Shown here in pieces: positions 42,359-53,315 of a DNA stretch of 64,000 bases; the first letter of the stretch is position 1; each line of letters begins with the position of its first letter. The DNA lies in the NCBI GenBank assembly GCA_018806915.1, contig JAGKQI010000053.1:1-64000 (forward strand), read 5' to 3'. The translations under genes and the position numbers were made by a program. The DNA comes from Phytophthora colocasiae (taxonomy: Eukaryota; Oomycota; Peronosporomycetes; Peronosporales; Peronosporaceae). The notes below the pieces were generated by a model. The model was not told where the DNA came from. It saw only the letters and a list, made by a program, of their open reading frames with translations, and ran no database searches.

Positions 42359-44540
42359 CGTTCGACGTCGCCACTTGTCCTCACGACGCCAACGCAGTTG
42401 GCGTCGACCGTCTCCGCGTAGTCAGGTTGACGCGATAACGCGTCGGCCACTACATTGAGTCTTCCGGGTTTGTACTCTACCCGGAAGTTGTACTCCGCGA
42501 AGAAGGACAACCATCTCGCCATACGTTGCGAGATGTGTGGCGACTTAATCGCCGTACGCAATGATGCGTGGTCTGTATAGACCACGAACGGTCTACTCCC
42601 AAGTAGATACACTCGGAACTTTGCGAGTGCATACTTCATGGCAAGGAGCTCCTTGTCATGTACGGGATAGTTACGCTCAGCTGGCTTCAGCTGACGCGAT
42701 TGATAGTAGACTACACGATCACGCCCTTCGTGATCGTGTTGCATCAATGCACATCCGATTGCAAAGTCGGATGCATCGCACACTACGTGGAATGGACGAT
42801 CTTGGTCCGCCACGGCCAAGATCGGCGCTTCAGTCAAGCCCTGCTTGACTGCACCGAATGCCTCCTCGCACTCGGTCGTCCAAATCCACTCAGCTTCTTT
42901 CTTAAGAAGCTGTGACAACGGGCGAATCTTGCCCGCATAGTTCTCCACGTACTTGCACAATTACGTGGCAAGCCCAAGGAACTGCCTCAGTTCCTTCACA
43001 TTGGATGGCGTGGGCCATTCATTGATCACTCTGACCTTCTCTGGGTCAGGGCGCACGCCGTCTTTCCCCACGAGACACCCCAGCACGGGTATCTCGCTCG
43101 CCCCGAAGATACACTTCTTCAGGTTCGCATAGAGCTTATGTTTCCTCATAAGCTCTAGCAGCTTCCGGAGATGCACCTTGTGCATCTCAATGTCCGTCTT
43201 CCCGTTCACAACCCGGCTGTGGACGAACACGTCGTCGAAGTAGCTCGGTGCGAAGTCGCGCACCGAGCGCAATAGATGTGTCACGCATCTATTGAACGTC
43301 GCAGGGGCGTTCTTAAGCCGCTGTGGCATGACGAGCCACTCCCAAAGCATACCGCTTGGAGTGCTTACCGCAGTGAGAGGGATGTCCCTCTCACGCATGA
43401 GGATCTGATAGAATCCATCACGCAGATCTAGAGCACTGAAGATAGTGCTCAAGGCCATCGAATCGATGATGACATCTTTTCGCGGTATCGGCGTCTGCGC
43501 CGGTATCGTCGCATCATTCAACTTGTTGTACGCATGAACGATGCGCCAGCCGCCCTGTGGTTTCTTAACACAGAACGTTGGGGCACCGTGCGGGGACTTT
43601 GACTCCCGCACTTGACCTGCAAGACGACGACTTTCAAAGAAGTCGTCGATCGCTTGCACTTGTTCACGCGGCAGTGGCCACTGCCGTGTAACACAGTACT
43701 TCGTGCCCGGCACGAGATCAATCTCGTGCTGTACGCCCTTATCCTTCGGAAGCTCCGAAGGAATCTCGTCCGGGAGTACATCCTTGTACTCCCGCAGAAC
43801 TTCGTAGTAGGGACTCGACCTCAACGAGTCCCAACTCTGCTCCTCGAAGCGCTGTTTAGTCTTCGCACTGAGGAGTCATCACCCTCAGTGATCCCATCGA
43901 CGACGAGCTGCTTCAGCTCTTCGGCTTCGCGATCCACTCTCTCGATATCCGAGAGAATGCAAATTTGTTCGATGCGTCCAACGTACAAGTCCCGCGCGAA
44001 GCGCTTCCAACTCATCGTTGGAAGTGCGGTCAACGCCGACGCACACGTCGGCGGATTCTCCAACCGCATCCTCTGGTACTGTAACCCAGTACCAGTACGT
44101 GTCAAGACGTTCAACGTCTCGACACTCGGTGTCTGCACTGCAGATACACCCGTCTCAGTCCCGGACTGAGACTCGCGCAGCTCCCTGAGCTTGCGCCGCG
44201 AAGATCTACCATGGAGCCCGGCTCCAGGTGCTCCACGTCCAAGGCATCGCACCTTGGACGGGACGTTATCGCAATCGTCAGCGGATTCCTTCCGCTGACT
44301 CGCACTATCAAGCCCGGCTTGAGTGCCGCTCATCGCGTGCAGCGCTGCTGCACGTGAGCACACAGGTTGTTCGGGTGCTGGGCGTTTGCAACCGCCAGCA
44401 CCTCCTGCCGCGCAGTCGGTTCCCTGAACCGCTGCGCCTCCATCCGCTCCCGGAGCGGATGAAGCAACCGCATCGTCGACTCCCGGAGTCGACGTGCTCT
44501 CGCTAGCATCCTGCGCTAGCGAGTGTTCGCTTGTACACAT
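42355..44540 (-). pseudogene. Family B pre-RT, RT and RNase H, copy B3
   Basis: Three collinear pieces. 44540-43821 is the spacer tail and pre-RT (TSTPGVDD, METLN-type region), shifted by losses near 43855 and 43874. 43824-42961 is RT with FSALDLRDGFYQI and YFDDVFVHS, ending where TTGTGCAA reads TTGTGCAATTA (a G to T change near 42961 makes a stop). 42960-42355 is RNase H with VVCDASDFAIG, ending in the SGDVER tail shared with B2. Confidence 0.9.
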
Positions 44541-44616
44541 ATCATCCGTTCCTAGAGCGGATGTACGATCGCTAGTTCCCGGAACTAGCAGCGACTGTTC
44601 GCCTATACACGTCTCA

Positions 44617-45737
44617 TCAGCTCCCGGAGCTAGTTCCCGGAACTAGCAGCGAAGCGCCAGTGGCATGCCGTGCAAGCCACGGCATGCCTAATACCAAGTC
44701 GAACTTATCGTCTAGATCCAAGACGATAAGATCTTCTACAAACATCCTTCGTTTGTAAGAGAAGCGCACACGGACTACGCGCTTCTCAGTCCTCACGGTA
44801 GCACCTGTTGCCAACCGCACCTCCAACACGCCGCGAGGTGTGTCGGCCTCTTCGAAGTCAAACCTTCGAAGACTTCCCTGTCGAACAAAGTTGTTCGACG
44901 CGCCCGAGTCCACTAGGGCACGAAGAGAGTTTACTCTCTTCGACATCACGTTCAGGATGACAAGGCCTGGCTTGTCATCTTGCATCTCGCAGCGAGAAAT
45001 CTTCTCGCTGGGGGCAGCAGCCTTCAACGTCGCGTGTCCGAGTTCGACACGCGAGACTGCATCACCAGTAGGACGCCCCGCGCCTACTGGTCCTTGGCGT
45101 TTTTTGAACGCCCGCCCGCTGTGCACTCGCGTGCATAGTGACCGATGTTACTACACTTGTAACATCGAACCTTGCCGTATCTACGCTGCTGTTGACCAGC
45201 AGTCGTAGCACTCGAGAGGTCCATAGGTTCCGGACCTCCCGTCTTCACAACAGGACGCGCCGGCTTCGGCGCGTTCGCATGGAGTTTAGCTTGACGCCGG
45301 CTAAACTCCTCTTGCATTGCAAGGCTGATCGCCTCCTCGAGAGTATTCGGATACTCTCGGAAGAGATATGTTTTGACGGGACCATCTCGTAGTCCCTTCA
45401 TGAACGTGACGACCTTGGTCGCCTCGTCGATCGGGTTGGCCACTATGTTCGATACCAAGTATCGAGCACGCTGGGCAAAGGTGTGAACATCATCCTTGCC
45501 CTGTTGCAGATCGAGAAACTCTGCTCTCGATCTGAACTCGTTCTTCGGATCTTGATCTCTCGATTTCTTGTTCACATATGCATAGATGCAGTACTCAGAA
45601 CGCTCGGCTCGTACCGGTTTCCAAACCGGCGAGCGTCCTAGTTTAACATCTTTTCCACCTTCTCGGGGAACAATCCGGCATGTCGGGTCGGGTCGTACCA
45701 CTTGCGGATCTGGTTGTAGAATTCTTCCATGGGGCAT
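44617..45737 (-). pseudogene. Chimeric frame: family A protease N-terminus fused to family B gag, then family B protease
   Basis: From 45737 to 45550 it reads the family A protease-frame leader (MPHGRILQPDPQVVRPD, then YCIYAYVNKKSRDQD). From 45549 it continues without a break in family B gag (PKNEFRSRAEFLDLQQ) through an intact zinc knuckle CYKCSNIGHYAREC. After a one-base shift near 45100 comes family B protease (45126-44617) with LVDSGASNNFVRQ and LVLGMPWL. The last codons (ATGASLLVPG) result from the spacer deletion. The fusion needs the family A frameshift signal to be read from gag. Confidence 0.85.
45601..45647 (-). promoter_or_regulatory. Candidate -1 ribosomal frameshift signal, gag/protease junction (A3)
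   Basis: On the minus strand GTTAAAC (45647-45641), TAG (45640-45638), then a hairpin from CGCTCG (45635-45630) to CGAGCG (45606-45601) with the inner 7-bp stem CCGGTTT/AAACCGG. Identical in plan to 26374-26420. Confidence 0.7.
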
Positions 45738-47967
45738 TCTCCAGCTTCATGGATCTCCCCACAACCACGGCAGGTATACAGACAGCGATCCGTTGGGTGA
45801 CCCCTCTTCCCGCACTTTTCACAAGTTAGACGTCTCCAGCAGTCCAGATCCGTATGCTTCCGCGATCCACAGTGTGAACAGCGACCTCGATCGTGGTCTG
45901 ACGTACCCCTGCGATCCGCGATCCGGCCTCGATCTTGCGCGTTCACCTGCGATCGCGACTGATCCTGTTGGTGGGGAACGCCCCCAGTGCCGATCTGCTT
46001 GTCTTCCGACGCGGCAAGATATATCCTCCGGAGATCGCCTTCAGAATCGGATCCGTCCGATCCGGATACTTCCTCTGATTCCGAGCTCGGATCTTGGGCT
46101 TGGATCGCCCGTACCACCGCTCGGGTGGGTGCCGCCGGGGCACTGGCCGGTGCCTTTTGTCTGTACTTCGATCCGAACGCAGATTTACGTTGTTCGCTTT
46201 TCGCCCGTTCCCGGGCACGAAGTACCTCCTCCAGTTCATCGACGTCGCTCAGTCGGAGTAGGGTCAGCCGATCAGCTAACTCCGGATCTCCCAATGTCTC
46301 GATGTAGTGGTCTACATGTTCCCGGCGGGCCTTAGGGCTCCCATCCTTGATCTTCAGTCTAGCACGTAAAGCCGCCACGTTGAGCCGGTAGAGGTAATCA
46401 AGGGAGTTTCTTCCGATCGCTTGCGAGCGTGATAGTATTGCCACGCGACCGACATACCCAACCCACAATACTGGGTCTGGAAACTGTCCAGCAGATCCGC
46501 CCACTTGGTTTTCGTCGTTCGACTGAGCTGCCTGTACCAGTTCTTTGCCGGTCCCACCATCAGATCTGCAAATGTGAGGCATTTTTCTTCTTCCGTAGCC
46601 TGATCGCGCTGAAATGCTGACTTGACTTTACTGATCCAGGCCCGAGCGCGATCTTCGTCCAGATCTTTACCCGCAAAATCTTTCAGATCCGAGATCGCTG
46701 AGATCCGGATCCGCTGGATCATTGACGATCCTCCTTGACCGATCGCCGCGGATGCGATCGCTGCTCGGCTCGACGTCTGTCCACCGGAACTTGGTATGCC
46801 CAGATCGTCCGGATCGTATTCCCACGCATCCGGATCCGAGGCCGTAACGGACTCCATTTCAACATCCAACTCCCCTTTGATCGGCGATCGCGGTGTCGCG
46901 AGATTCCGTTCTTTTAAGAAACGATCCATCGCCATTTGAAAGTAGTCGTCCAGCTTGTTGCTCGATCCCGTGGAATTAGTCGTCGGCGCGGTCTGGTCTG
47001 TCCGGGTCCGGCGATTTTCTTGCTGATCAGGTGTCTTAGCCTCCAGTTTCGTGGCCATCGATCGTGTATCTTGTTTCTTCATACGCGATTTCAGGAATTT
47101 GGCACCGGAGGGGCCTAACGACATGCGTTGCAGCCTTCTCGGGCTGTCGGAATCTGGTTCCGAGGTCGCTGACGCGTAGCATGACGATCCAGTCTGATAA
47201 CCTAGATCGGGCGTCAGTGGGCGTTCGCCGACCAAGACTTTGAGAGAGTTGAATAGGTCATGGGTCGCAGATTGAATCGCTTCCAGTTCCAGATCAAATA
47301 GAGAGTTCGGGTCGAATTCTCCAGCCACTAAACCAGCCTCTTGGAGCAGATCAAGTAGAATCTTCACCGCGTTCAGGCGGTCCGAGCTAGTCCGGGGTTT
47401 CGACACTGGGCCGGTGAGGTTACCGATCTGGCGGACTTGTATGATCGTAAGAACGGGGTCGTTAAGCAAGGTCTCGCTTAGCATCTTCCTGTAATAGGCC
47501 TGCTCGATCGCGTCCTTGGTAATCGTCGATCCCGGGCTGATCATGTCTTCTGGCTCTGAGTCTGGAGCTTTCAATTTCGTCCGGGTGCTCTTGATCTTCT
47601 TTTTCTTGGTCGATCTTGAGGCAACAGTGGACTTGGTGAGCAGATTAGGTTTCAGCTTTGCTGATTCCTTATCGCTCGTGTGCGGATCTCGATTCTCATC
47701 GAGATCCGCGGTGGCCCTCGAAGGGGCCTTGGGAGGAATTCGAGGTTTTTCTTCAAGATCTGGATTGCGATCCAGGTCTGCCTCGTGCCTGTCAGTAGAG
47801 ATCCTCCCAGAACTCTGCTGATCTGTGGATCTTTCCGTTTTCAGTGGTGCCTCCGCCGATCCAACATTCGTAGGCACTTCTTCCCCTTGTTCTTCCTTAA
47901 TCTTGACATCTTCTTGGGACTCACGGTGATATCCGAAGTCACCAGAAGATCCGGGCACGCGCACCAT
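45638..47967 (-). pseudogene. Family A gag, copy A3 (nearly full length)
   Basis: ATG 47967-47965 directly follows the LTR and overlaps the primer-binding site (MVRVPGSSGDFGYHRES). An N-terminal charged, disordered stretch with a Lys-rich block (STKKKKIKSTRTKLK) comes first. The helical capsid part follows, with LDDYFQMAMDRFLKER, ISDLKDFAGKDLDEDRARAW, GPAKNWYRQLS and SFQTQYCGLG. Near 46405 one frameshift leads to the second frame (HVDHYIETLGDPEL), which ends in three zinc knuckles: CSHCGSRKHTDLDC, CEKCGKRGHPTDRC and CRGCGEIHEAGEC (the third one residue short). About 770 residues if read through. It coats and packages element RNA. Confidence 0.88.
47950..47966 (-). other. Primer-binding site, family A
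   Basis: TGGTGCGCGTGCCCGGA on the minus strand, one base after the LTR end. Its complement ends CACGCGCACCA, as a tRNA 3' end would (7-nt acceptor strand, discriminator A, CCA), preceded by CCGGG as a T-stem. The tRNA cannot be named without a tRNA set. Confidence 0.65.
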
Positions 47968-48664
47968 TGTGGTGGAGCGGATCTGGCCAAAATCTGGTTG
48001 AGGCCGATCGCGATCGCCACTTGCGCCCAGACACCGACTAACGGAGGGGGTCCCCCGATGATCCGTGATCTTGCTGCGTGTAGTGCTCACCTTGTGTACC
48101 CGTCGGTAGGCGGGTTACGCTCTTCCAGGTGACTTCTGAAGATGTCTTGGGACGAGAAGAATGTCTTGGGTGACGTAGGGGGTGTGAGATAGCGTGGGAA
48201 TACTTCACTCTACCTCGGAGGGGTTGATCCGGGTCACAGGCGAGTTCTCGAGCCTTGATCCGGTCACCTGGTCTTCGATCCAGGTCTTCCAAAGGTCCAA
48301 TGTTGGGGATCTGATCCCTTCCTTTACGATGCTTGCCGCTTCCTATAGCGGGTGTCTTGATGGGTTGAGAGTCGACGAGATCGTCAGGCCAAGCAGCCAA
48401 TTCCTTCCGATCCGTAGTTCGCACGTAAAGGATAGATCACTAGATAGGGTAAAACTGGCCAATGTATTATCCAGAATTAACCTCTATGCTAGATCTCTTC
48501 TCCTTACCTTCTTGATGCCGGGGGGCCAATGTAATTCCCAGTTCCGGTCTTGAACGAAGGCACTTGTGATGTCCAGAGCAAATTCGATTCTGTTTATGGT
48601 TATTCCTATGTCTACTAGCCCCATCCTCATCTGCTATCCTACGATTACCTGACATCCGGCTACA
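47968..48664 (-). repeat. LTR, family A (shared: 5' LTR for A3, 3' LTR for the element to its right)
   Basis: 697 bp, minus-strand TGTAGCCGG (48664) to ACCACA (47968). PBS and gag lie on its left. On its right are the polypurine tract and the asORF leader (48665 on) of another minus-oriented copy. So it joins two elements head to tail. Confidence 0.85.
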
Positions 48665-49252
48665 CAGCTGCCCTTCCGATCTTCGATCTTGATCTCACCT
48701 AACCCCTGATCGCGATCTCGATCAACCATCTCGGTCATCGATCTTGGTCCACCGTCTTGAACAAAGATCCCGATCAGCAGCCTTCATACTTGATCTCGCG
48801 TGCCTGCGTCGTCGACATTCCAGGTCTTGAGCTTCCCAGACTTGATCACCACTCCCCACGCGACTAACACTGCCATCAGGTCCCCTCGGCAGCATCTCAC
48901 GGTTATGTTATCACCGGCCCACCATAGATCACACCGATCCCGACCCTCTGCCGCCTTGATCTCCTTCTCATGCGACCTCAGGCAAGGCGCCCTTTTCTCC
49001 TCCGACCCTGAGCCGCCACGCGGGACCGCACGACGGGTTCTCCAATCACTTAGTCTCACTTGACCAAGACGCCATCCATTCATCGCTGGCGAGATCCAGA
49101 CGAACATCGATCTGGATCCATTCGTCAGCCATCGTTCGCGCAATCTGGGGTCATCAACTGACATCTTGCTTCGCCAGAGACCCTGTCGCTTGATCCGACT
49201 CTCTTAGGGCCTGACGTTGCCTTTTCTCGGATTTCTTATTCGCGCTTCACCA
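48665..49252 (+). promoter_or_regulatory. Family A polypurine tract and asORF leader (truncated)
   Basis: Matches 8610-7900 of A0 reversed, beginning CAGCTGCCCTTCCGATCTTC and ending CGCTTCACCACA, where B4 begins. The asORF itself is lost. No other gene seen. Confidence 0.65.
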
Positions 49253-49659
49253 CAGATGCGGTTGCTTCATCCGCTCCGGGAGCGGATGGAGGCGCAGCGG
49301 TTCAGGGAACCGACTGCGCGGCAGGAGGTGCTGGCGGTTGCAAACGCCCAGCACCCGAACAACCTGTGTGCTCACGTGCAGCAGCGCTGCACGCGATGAG
49401 CGGCACTCAAGCCGGGCTTGATAGTGCGAGTCAGCGGAAGGAATCCGCTGACGATTGCGATAACGTCCTGCCCAAGGTGCGATGCCTTGGACGTGGAGCA
49501 CCTGGAGCCGGGCTCCATGGTAGACCTTCGCGGCGCAAGCTCAGGGAGCTGCGCGAGTCTCAGTCCGGGACTGAGACGGGTGTATCTGCAGTGCAGACAC
49601 CGAGTGTCGAGACGTTGAACGTCTTGACACGTACTGGTACTGGGTTACAGTACCAGAGG
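49253..49659 (+). repeat. Protease-RT spacer of family B (B4 portion)
   Basis: Starts in GATGCGGTTGCTTCATCCGC. Contains the hairpins CATCCGCTC/GAGCGGATG (about 49268-49288) and CGGTTC/GAACCG (about 49298-49312), GAGTCTCAGTCC and others seen in B1 21203-21600. The frame 49366 onward (SRAAALHAMSGTQAG) stays open into RT, showing the spacer is translated as part of pol. Confidence 0.8.
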
Positions 49660-52327
49660 ATGCGGTTGGAGAATCCGCCGACGAGTGCGTCGGCGTTGAC
49701 CGCACTTCCAACGATGAGTTGGAAGCGCTTCGCACGAGACTTGTACGATGGACGCATCGAACAAATTTGCATTCTCTCGGATATCGAGAGAGTGGAGCGC
49801 GAGGCCGAAGAGCTGAAGCAGCTCGTCGTTGATGGGATCACTGAGGGTGATGACTCCCTCAGTGCGAAGACTAAGAAGCAGCGCTTCGAGGAGCAGAGTT
49901 GGGACTCGTTGAGGTCGAGTCCCTACTACGAAGTTCTGCGGGAGTACAAGGATGTACTCCCGGACGAGATTCCTTCGGAGCTTCCGAAGGATAAGGGCGT
50001 ACAGCACGAGATTGATCTCGTGCCGGGCACGAAGTACTGTGTTACACGGCAGTGGCCACTGCCGCGTGAACAAGTGCAAGCGATCGACGACTTCTTTGAA
50101 AGTCGTCGTCTTGCAGGTCAAGTGCGGGAGTCAAAGTCCCCGCACGGTGCCCCAACGTTCTGTGTTAAGAAACCACAGGGCGGCTGGCGCATCGTTCATG
50201 CGTACAACAAGTTGAACGATGCGACGATACCGGCGCAGACGCAGATACCGCGAAAAGATGTTATCATCGATTCGATGGCCTTGAGCACTATCTTCAGTGC
50301 TCTAGATCTGCGTGATGGATTCTATCAGATCCTCATGCGTGAGAGGGACATCCCTCTCACTGCGGTAAGCACTCCAAGCGGTATGCTTTGGGAGTGGCTC
50401 GTCATGCCACAGGGGCTTAAGAACGCCCCTGCGACGTTCAATAGATGCGTGGCACATCTATTGCGCTCGGTGCGCGACTTCGCACCGAGCTACTTCGACG
50501 ACGTGTTCGTCCACAGCCGGGCTGTGAACGGGAAGACGGACATTGAGATGCACAAGGTGCATCTCCGGAAGCTGCCAGGAGCTTATGAGGAAACATAAGC
50601 TCTATGCGAACCTGAAGAAGTGTATCTTCGAGGCGAGCGAGATACCCGTGCTGGGGTGTCTCGTGGGGAAAGACGGCGTGCGCCCTGACCCAGAGAAGGT
50701 CAGAGTGATCAATGAATGGCCCACGCCATCCAATGTGAAGGAACTGAGGCAGTTCCTTGGGCTTGCCACGTACTTGTGCAAGTACGTGGAGAACTATGCG
50801 GGCAAGATTCGCCCGTTGTCACAGCTTCCTAAGAAAGAAGCTGAGTGGATTTGGACGACCGAGTGCGAGGAGGCATTCGGTGCAGTCAAGCAGGGCTTGA
50901 CTGAAGCGCCGATCTTGGCCGTGGCGGACCAAGATCGTCCATTCCACGTAGTGTGCGATGCATCCGACTTTGCAATCGGATGTGCATTGATGCAACACGA
51001 TCACGAAGGGCGTGATCGTGTAGTCTACTATCAATCGCGTCAGCTGAAGCCAGCTGAGCGTAACTATCCCGTACATGACAAGGAGCTCCTTGCCATGAAG
51101 TATGCACTCGCAAAGTTCCGAGTGTATCTACTTGGGAGTAGACCGTTCGTGGTCTATACAGACCACGCATCATTGCGTACGGCGATTAAGTCGCCGCACA
51201 TCTCGCAACGTATGGCGAGATGGTTGTCCTTCTTCGCGGAGTACAACTTCCGGGTAGAGTACAAACCCGGAAGACTCAATGTAGTGGCCGACGCGTTATC
51301 GCGTCGACCTGACTATGTCGTGAGGACAAGTGTGCCGTCGTCAACGTTGATTGACGACGTGAAGAACGCGTATGCAAGGGATGCAGACACGAAGGGGCTG
51401 CTGGAGTTCCTCGCAGCACCTTCCGACGTGCCACGTCGGAAGCTAACCCCTCATCTTCGAGCTCGTGTACATCGCTATCGTGTACACGAAGGCCTACTGT
51501 TGTACAGTGCAGTAGACGACAATGCGGATCGCATTGTCGTTCCGAATGATCATGACCTCCGGTTGAGGATCATGTTCGAGTATCACGATGCCTCCACGGC
51601 AGGGCATCCGGGTCGTGAGAAGACATACACTCTTCTCACGCGTGACTTCTACTGGCACCACCAGTACAAGTGGGTGCGCAAGTACGTACGTGCTTGCGAG
51701 GTTTGTCAACGCGTGAAGCCTGCGCAGTTCTCGCAGGCTCCTCTTCAATCACTACCGACTCCGTCGGAGTGTTGGCAGTCCATGTCCATGGACTTTGTCT
51801 TCGGTCTTCCGCCTGACAGCAAGCGGAGGACGGGCATCGTTGTCTTTGTGGACCGATTCAGCAAGATGGTTCATCTTGCTGCCGTCCCGGCTACTGTTAC
51901 AGCCGCGCAGACTGCGCGACTGTTTGTTGACATGGTGTTCAAACACCATGGCATGCCGCTCGACATTGTGTCGGACCGTGATCCACGCTTCACAGCGCGG
52001 TTCTGGCAAGAAGTGTTTACACTTCTTGGTTCACAGCTATCAATGTCGACTGCGGATCATCCGCAGACGGACGGACAGACCGAACGTGTCAACCGTGTAC
52101 TGGGTGACACGCTGAAGAGCTACGCTCACTCGTTCCCGCACTGGAGCGAGTGCTTGCCGATGGCAGAGTTTGCCATCAACAACTCGGTGCATGCCTCGAC
52201 AGGGCATGCACCGTTCTACGTGAACGCCATGAGGCATCCACGATTGCCGAGCATGCTCGGCGGGGTAGCTTCCTCCTTAAGTGGGAGGATCTACGGTTGC
52301 GTCCGAACAACCGCAGAATGCAACTGA
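49660..52327 (+). pseudogene. Family B RT, RNase H and integrase core, copy B4
   Basis: RT from MRLENPPTSAS with FSALDLRDGFYQI and YFDDVFVHS to about 50575. There an extra base plus changes (GCTGCCAGGAGC for GCTGCTAGAGC) shift the frame. The second frame continues to 52327 with FLGLATYLCKYVENY, VVCDASDFAIG, YTDHASL, an integrase zinc module and the DDE triad (SMDFVFGLPPDS, IVSDRDPRF, QTDGQTERVNRV). Near 51318 about 24 bases are deleted compared with B1. At about 52285 one G of a GGGGG run is lost, ending the frame. Confidence 0.9.
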
Positions 52328-53315
52328 TAGCAGCACACTATCAGCTGCGGTGACGCGTGCGACGTCTCGTTCGAGCAGGAACGAGCGCGCGATGTCTGTG
52401 CCGGGCACAGACATGAGAGATGATAGCGAGCAGGCAGGGCCTGCTGCTGACAAGGGCGACAAGCTGAAAGGATTCAGCTCGGGTGCGCTAGACTTTGTCC
52501 AGCGAAGACAAGCCGTCATACGGTTTGTCCAGGATGCTATCGCAGCTTCTGTCGATCGACAGAAGCTGAACGCTGATACTGTTGGTAGAGGCAACACAAA
52601 TGAACTCGAAAAGGGTTCATTAGTTTTGTTAGCTACACAAAACCTACCTAGACATGCAGTGTCTGACTTTGGAGCAAGCAAGCTTGCTCCAAGATTCATT
52701 GGGCCGTTCAAAGTACTTGAACGGCATGGTAACGCGTACCGGCTGGACATACCGTCCAGCATGAGGCTCCACCCGACCTTCTACGTCGGGCGGTTGAAGC
52801 CGTACGTGCAGCACGGACTACCTAGGGCTGGTAGTCCGACTGAGGAGTGCGAGAGGCCTGGAAGGCCTTCTCGAGACCGTCGACACGGTCGATCAACCGG
52901 TTCACTCTCGTCCCAAGACCGGACGAGAGGTTCGAGGCAGTCTGAGCTGCCTCGCAGACCTCAGCACGGAGGACACGAACCTCCTGCTTCAGAGCCGCTA
53001 TCTCAGCGCTCTGTGTCTGCTCCAGCGCAGCAACTCGATCGTGCAGGGCACGATCGTCATGGTCATAGCGTTGACCATGCGGAGGGAGTGTTCCCACCCC
53101 CTCCGCCGCCGTTGCGCGACGCGCGTGGAGCGATCCGCTGGTTTGTTGAGTGGATTGTGGCTCATAAGAGAACGAACTCTCAAGGGGTTCGTTTTCGTAT
53201 TCGTTGGAGAGGATTTCCTCCCCATCGAGATACGTGGGAGCCGCGGAACGTCCTGATGGAGGACGTTCCGGAAATGGTGAGGGCGTACGAAGCCCACCAT
53301 AACTTGCAGGGTTAA
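52281..53315 (+). pseudogene. Family B integrase C-terminus and chromodomain, copy B4
   Basis: 344 codons in the third frame: RFIGPFKVLERHGNAYRLD, FYVGRLKPYVQHGLP, a Pro-rich linker and a complete chromodomain (AIRWFVEWIVAHKRT, FRIRWRGFPPHRDTWEPRN, EMVRAYEAHHNLQG). The stop at 53315 is at the same place as in B2. Overlaps the asORF on the other strand for 494 bp. Confidence 0.88.

Larger units (their letters stand above)
38811..45549 (-). mobile_element. Family B copy B3, fused to family A at its gag end
   Basis: 3' LTR, asORF (+), pol, protease and the second half of gag. At 45549/45550 family B gag joins family A protease sequence in frame. The LTR abuts B2 inside its pre-RT region (CACTCGG before TGTAATGGG). 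Several small indels break pol, and about 490 bp of the protease-RT spacer are deleted. Confidence 0.88.
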
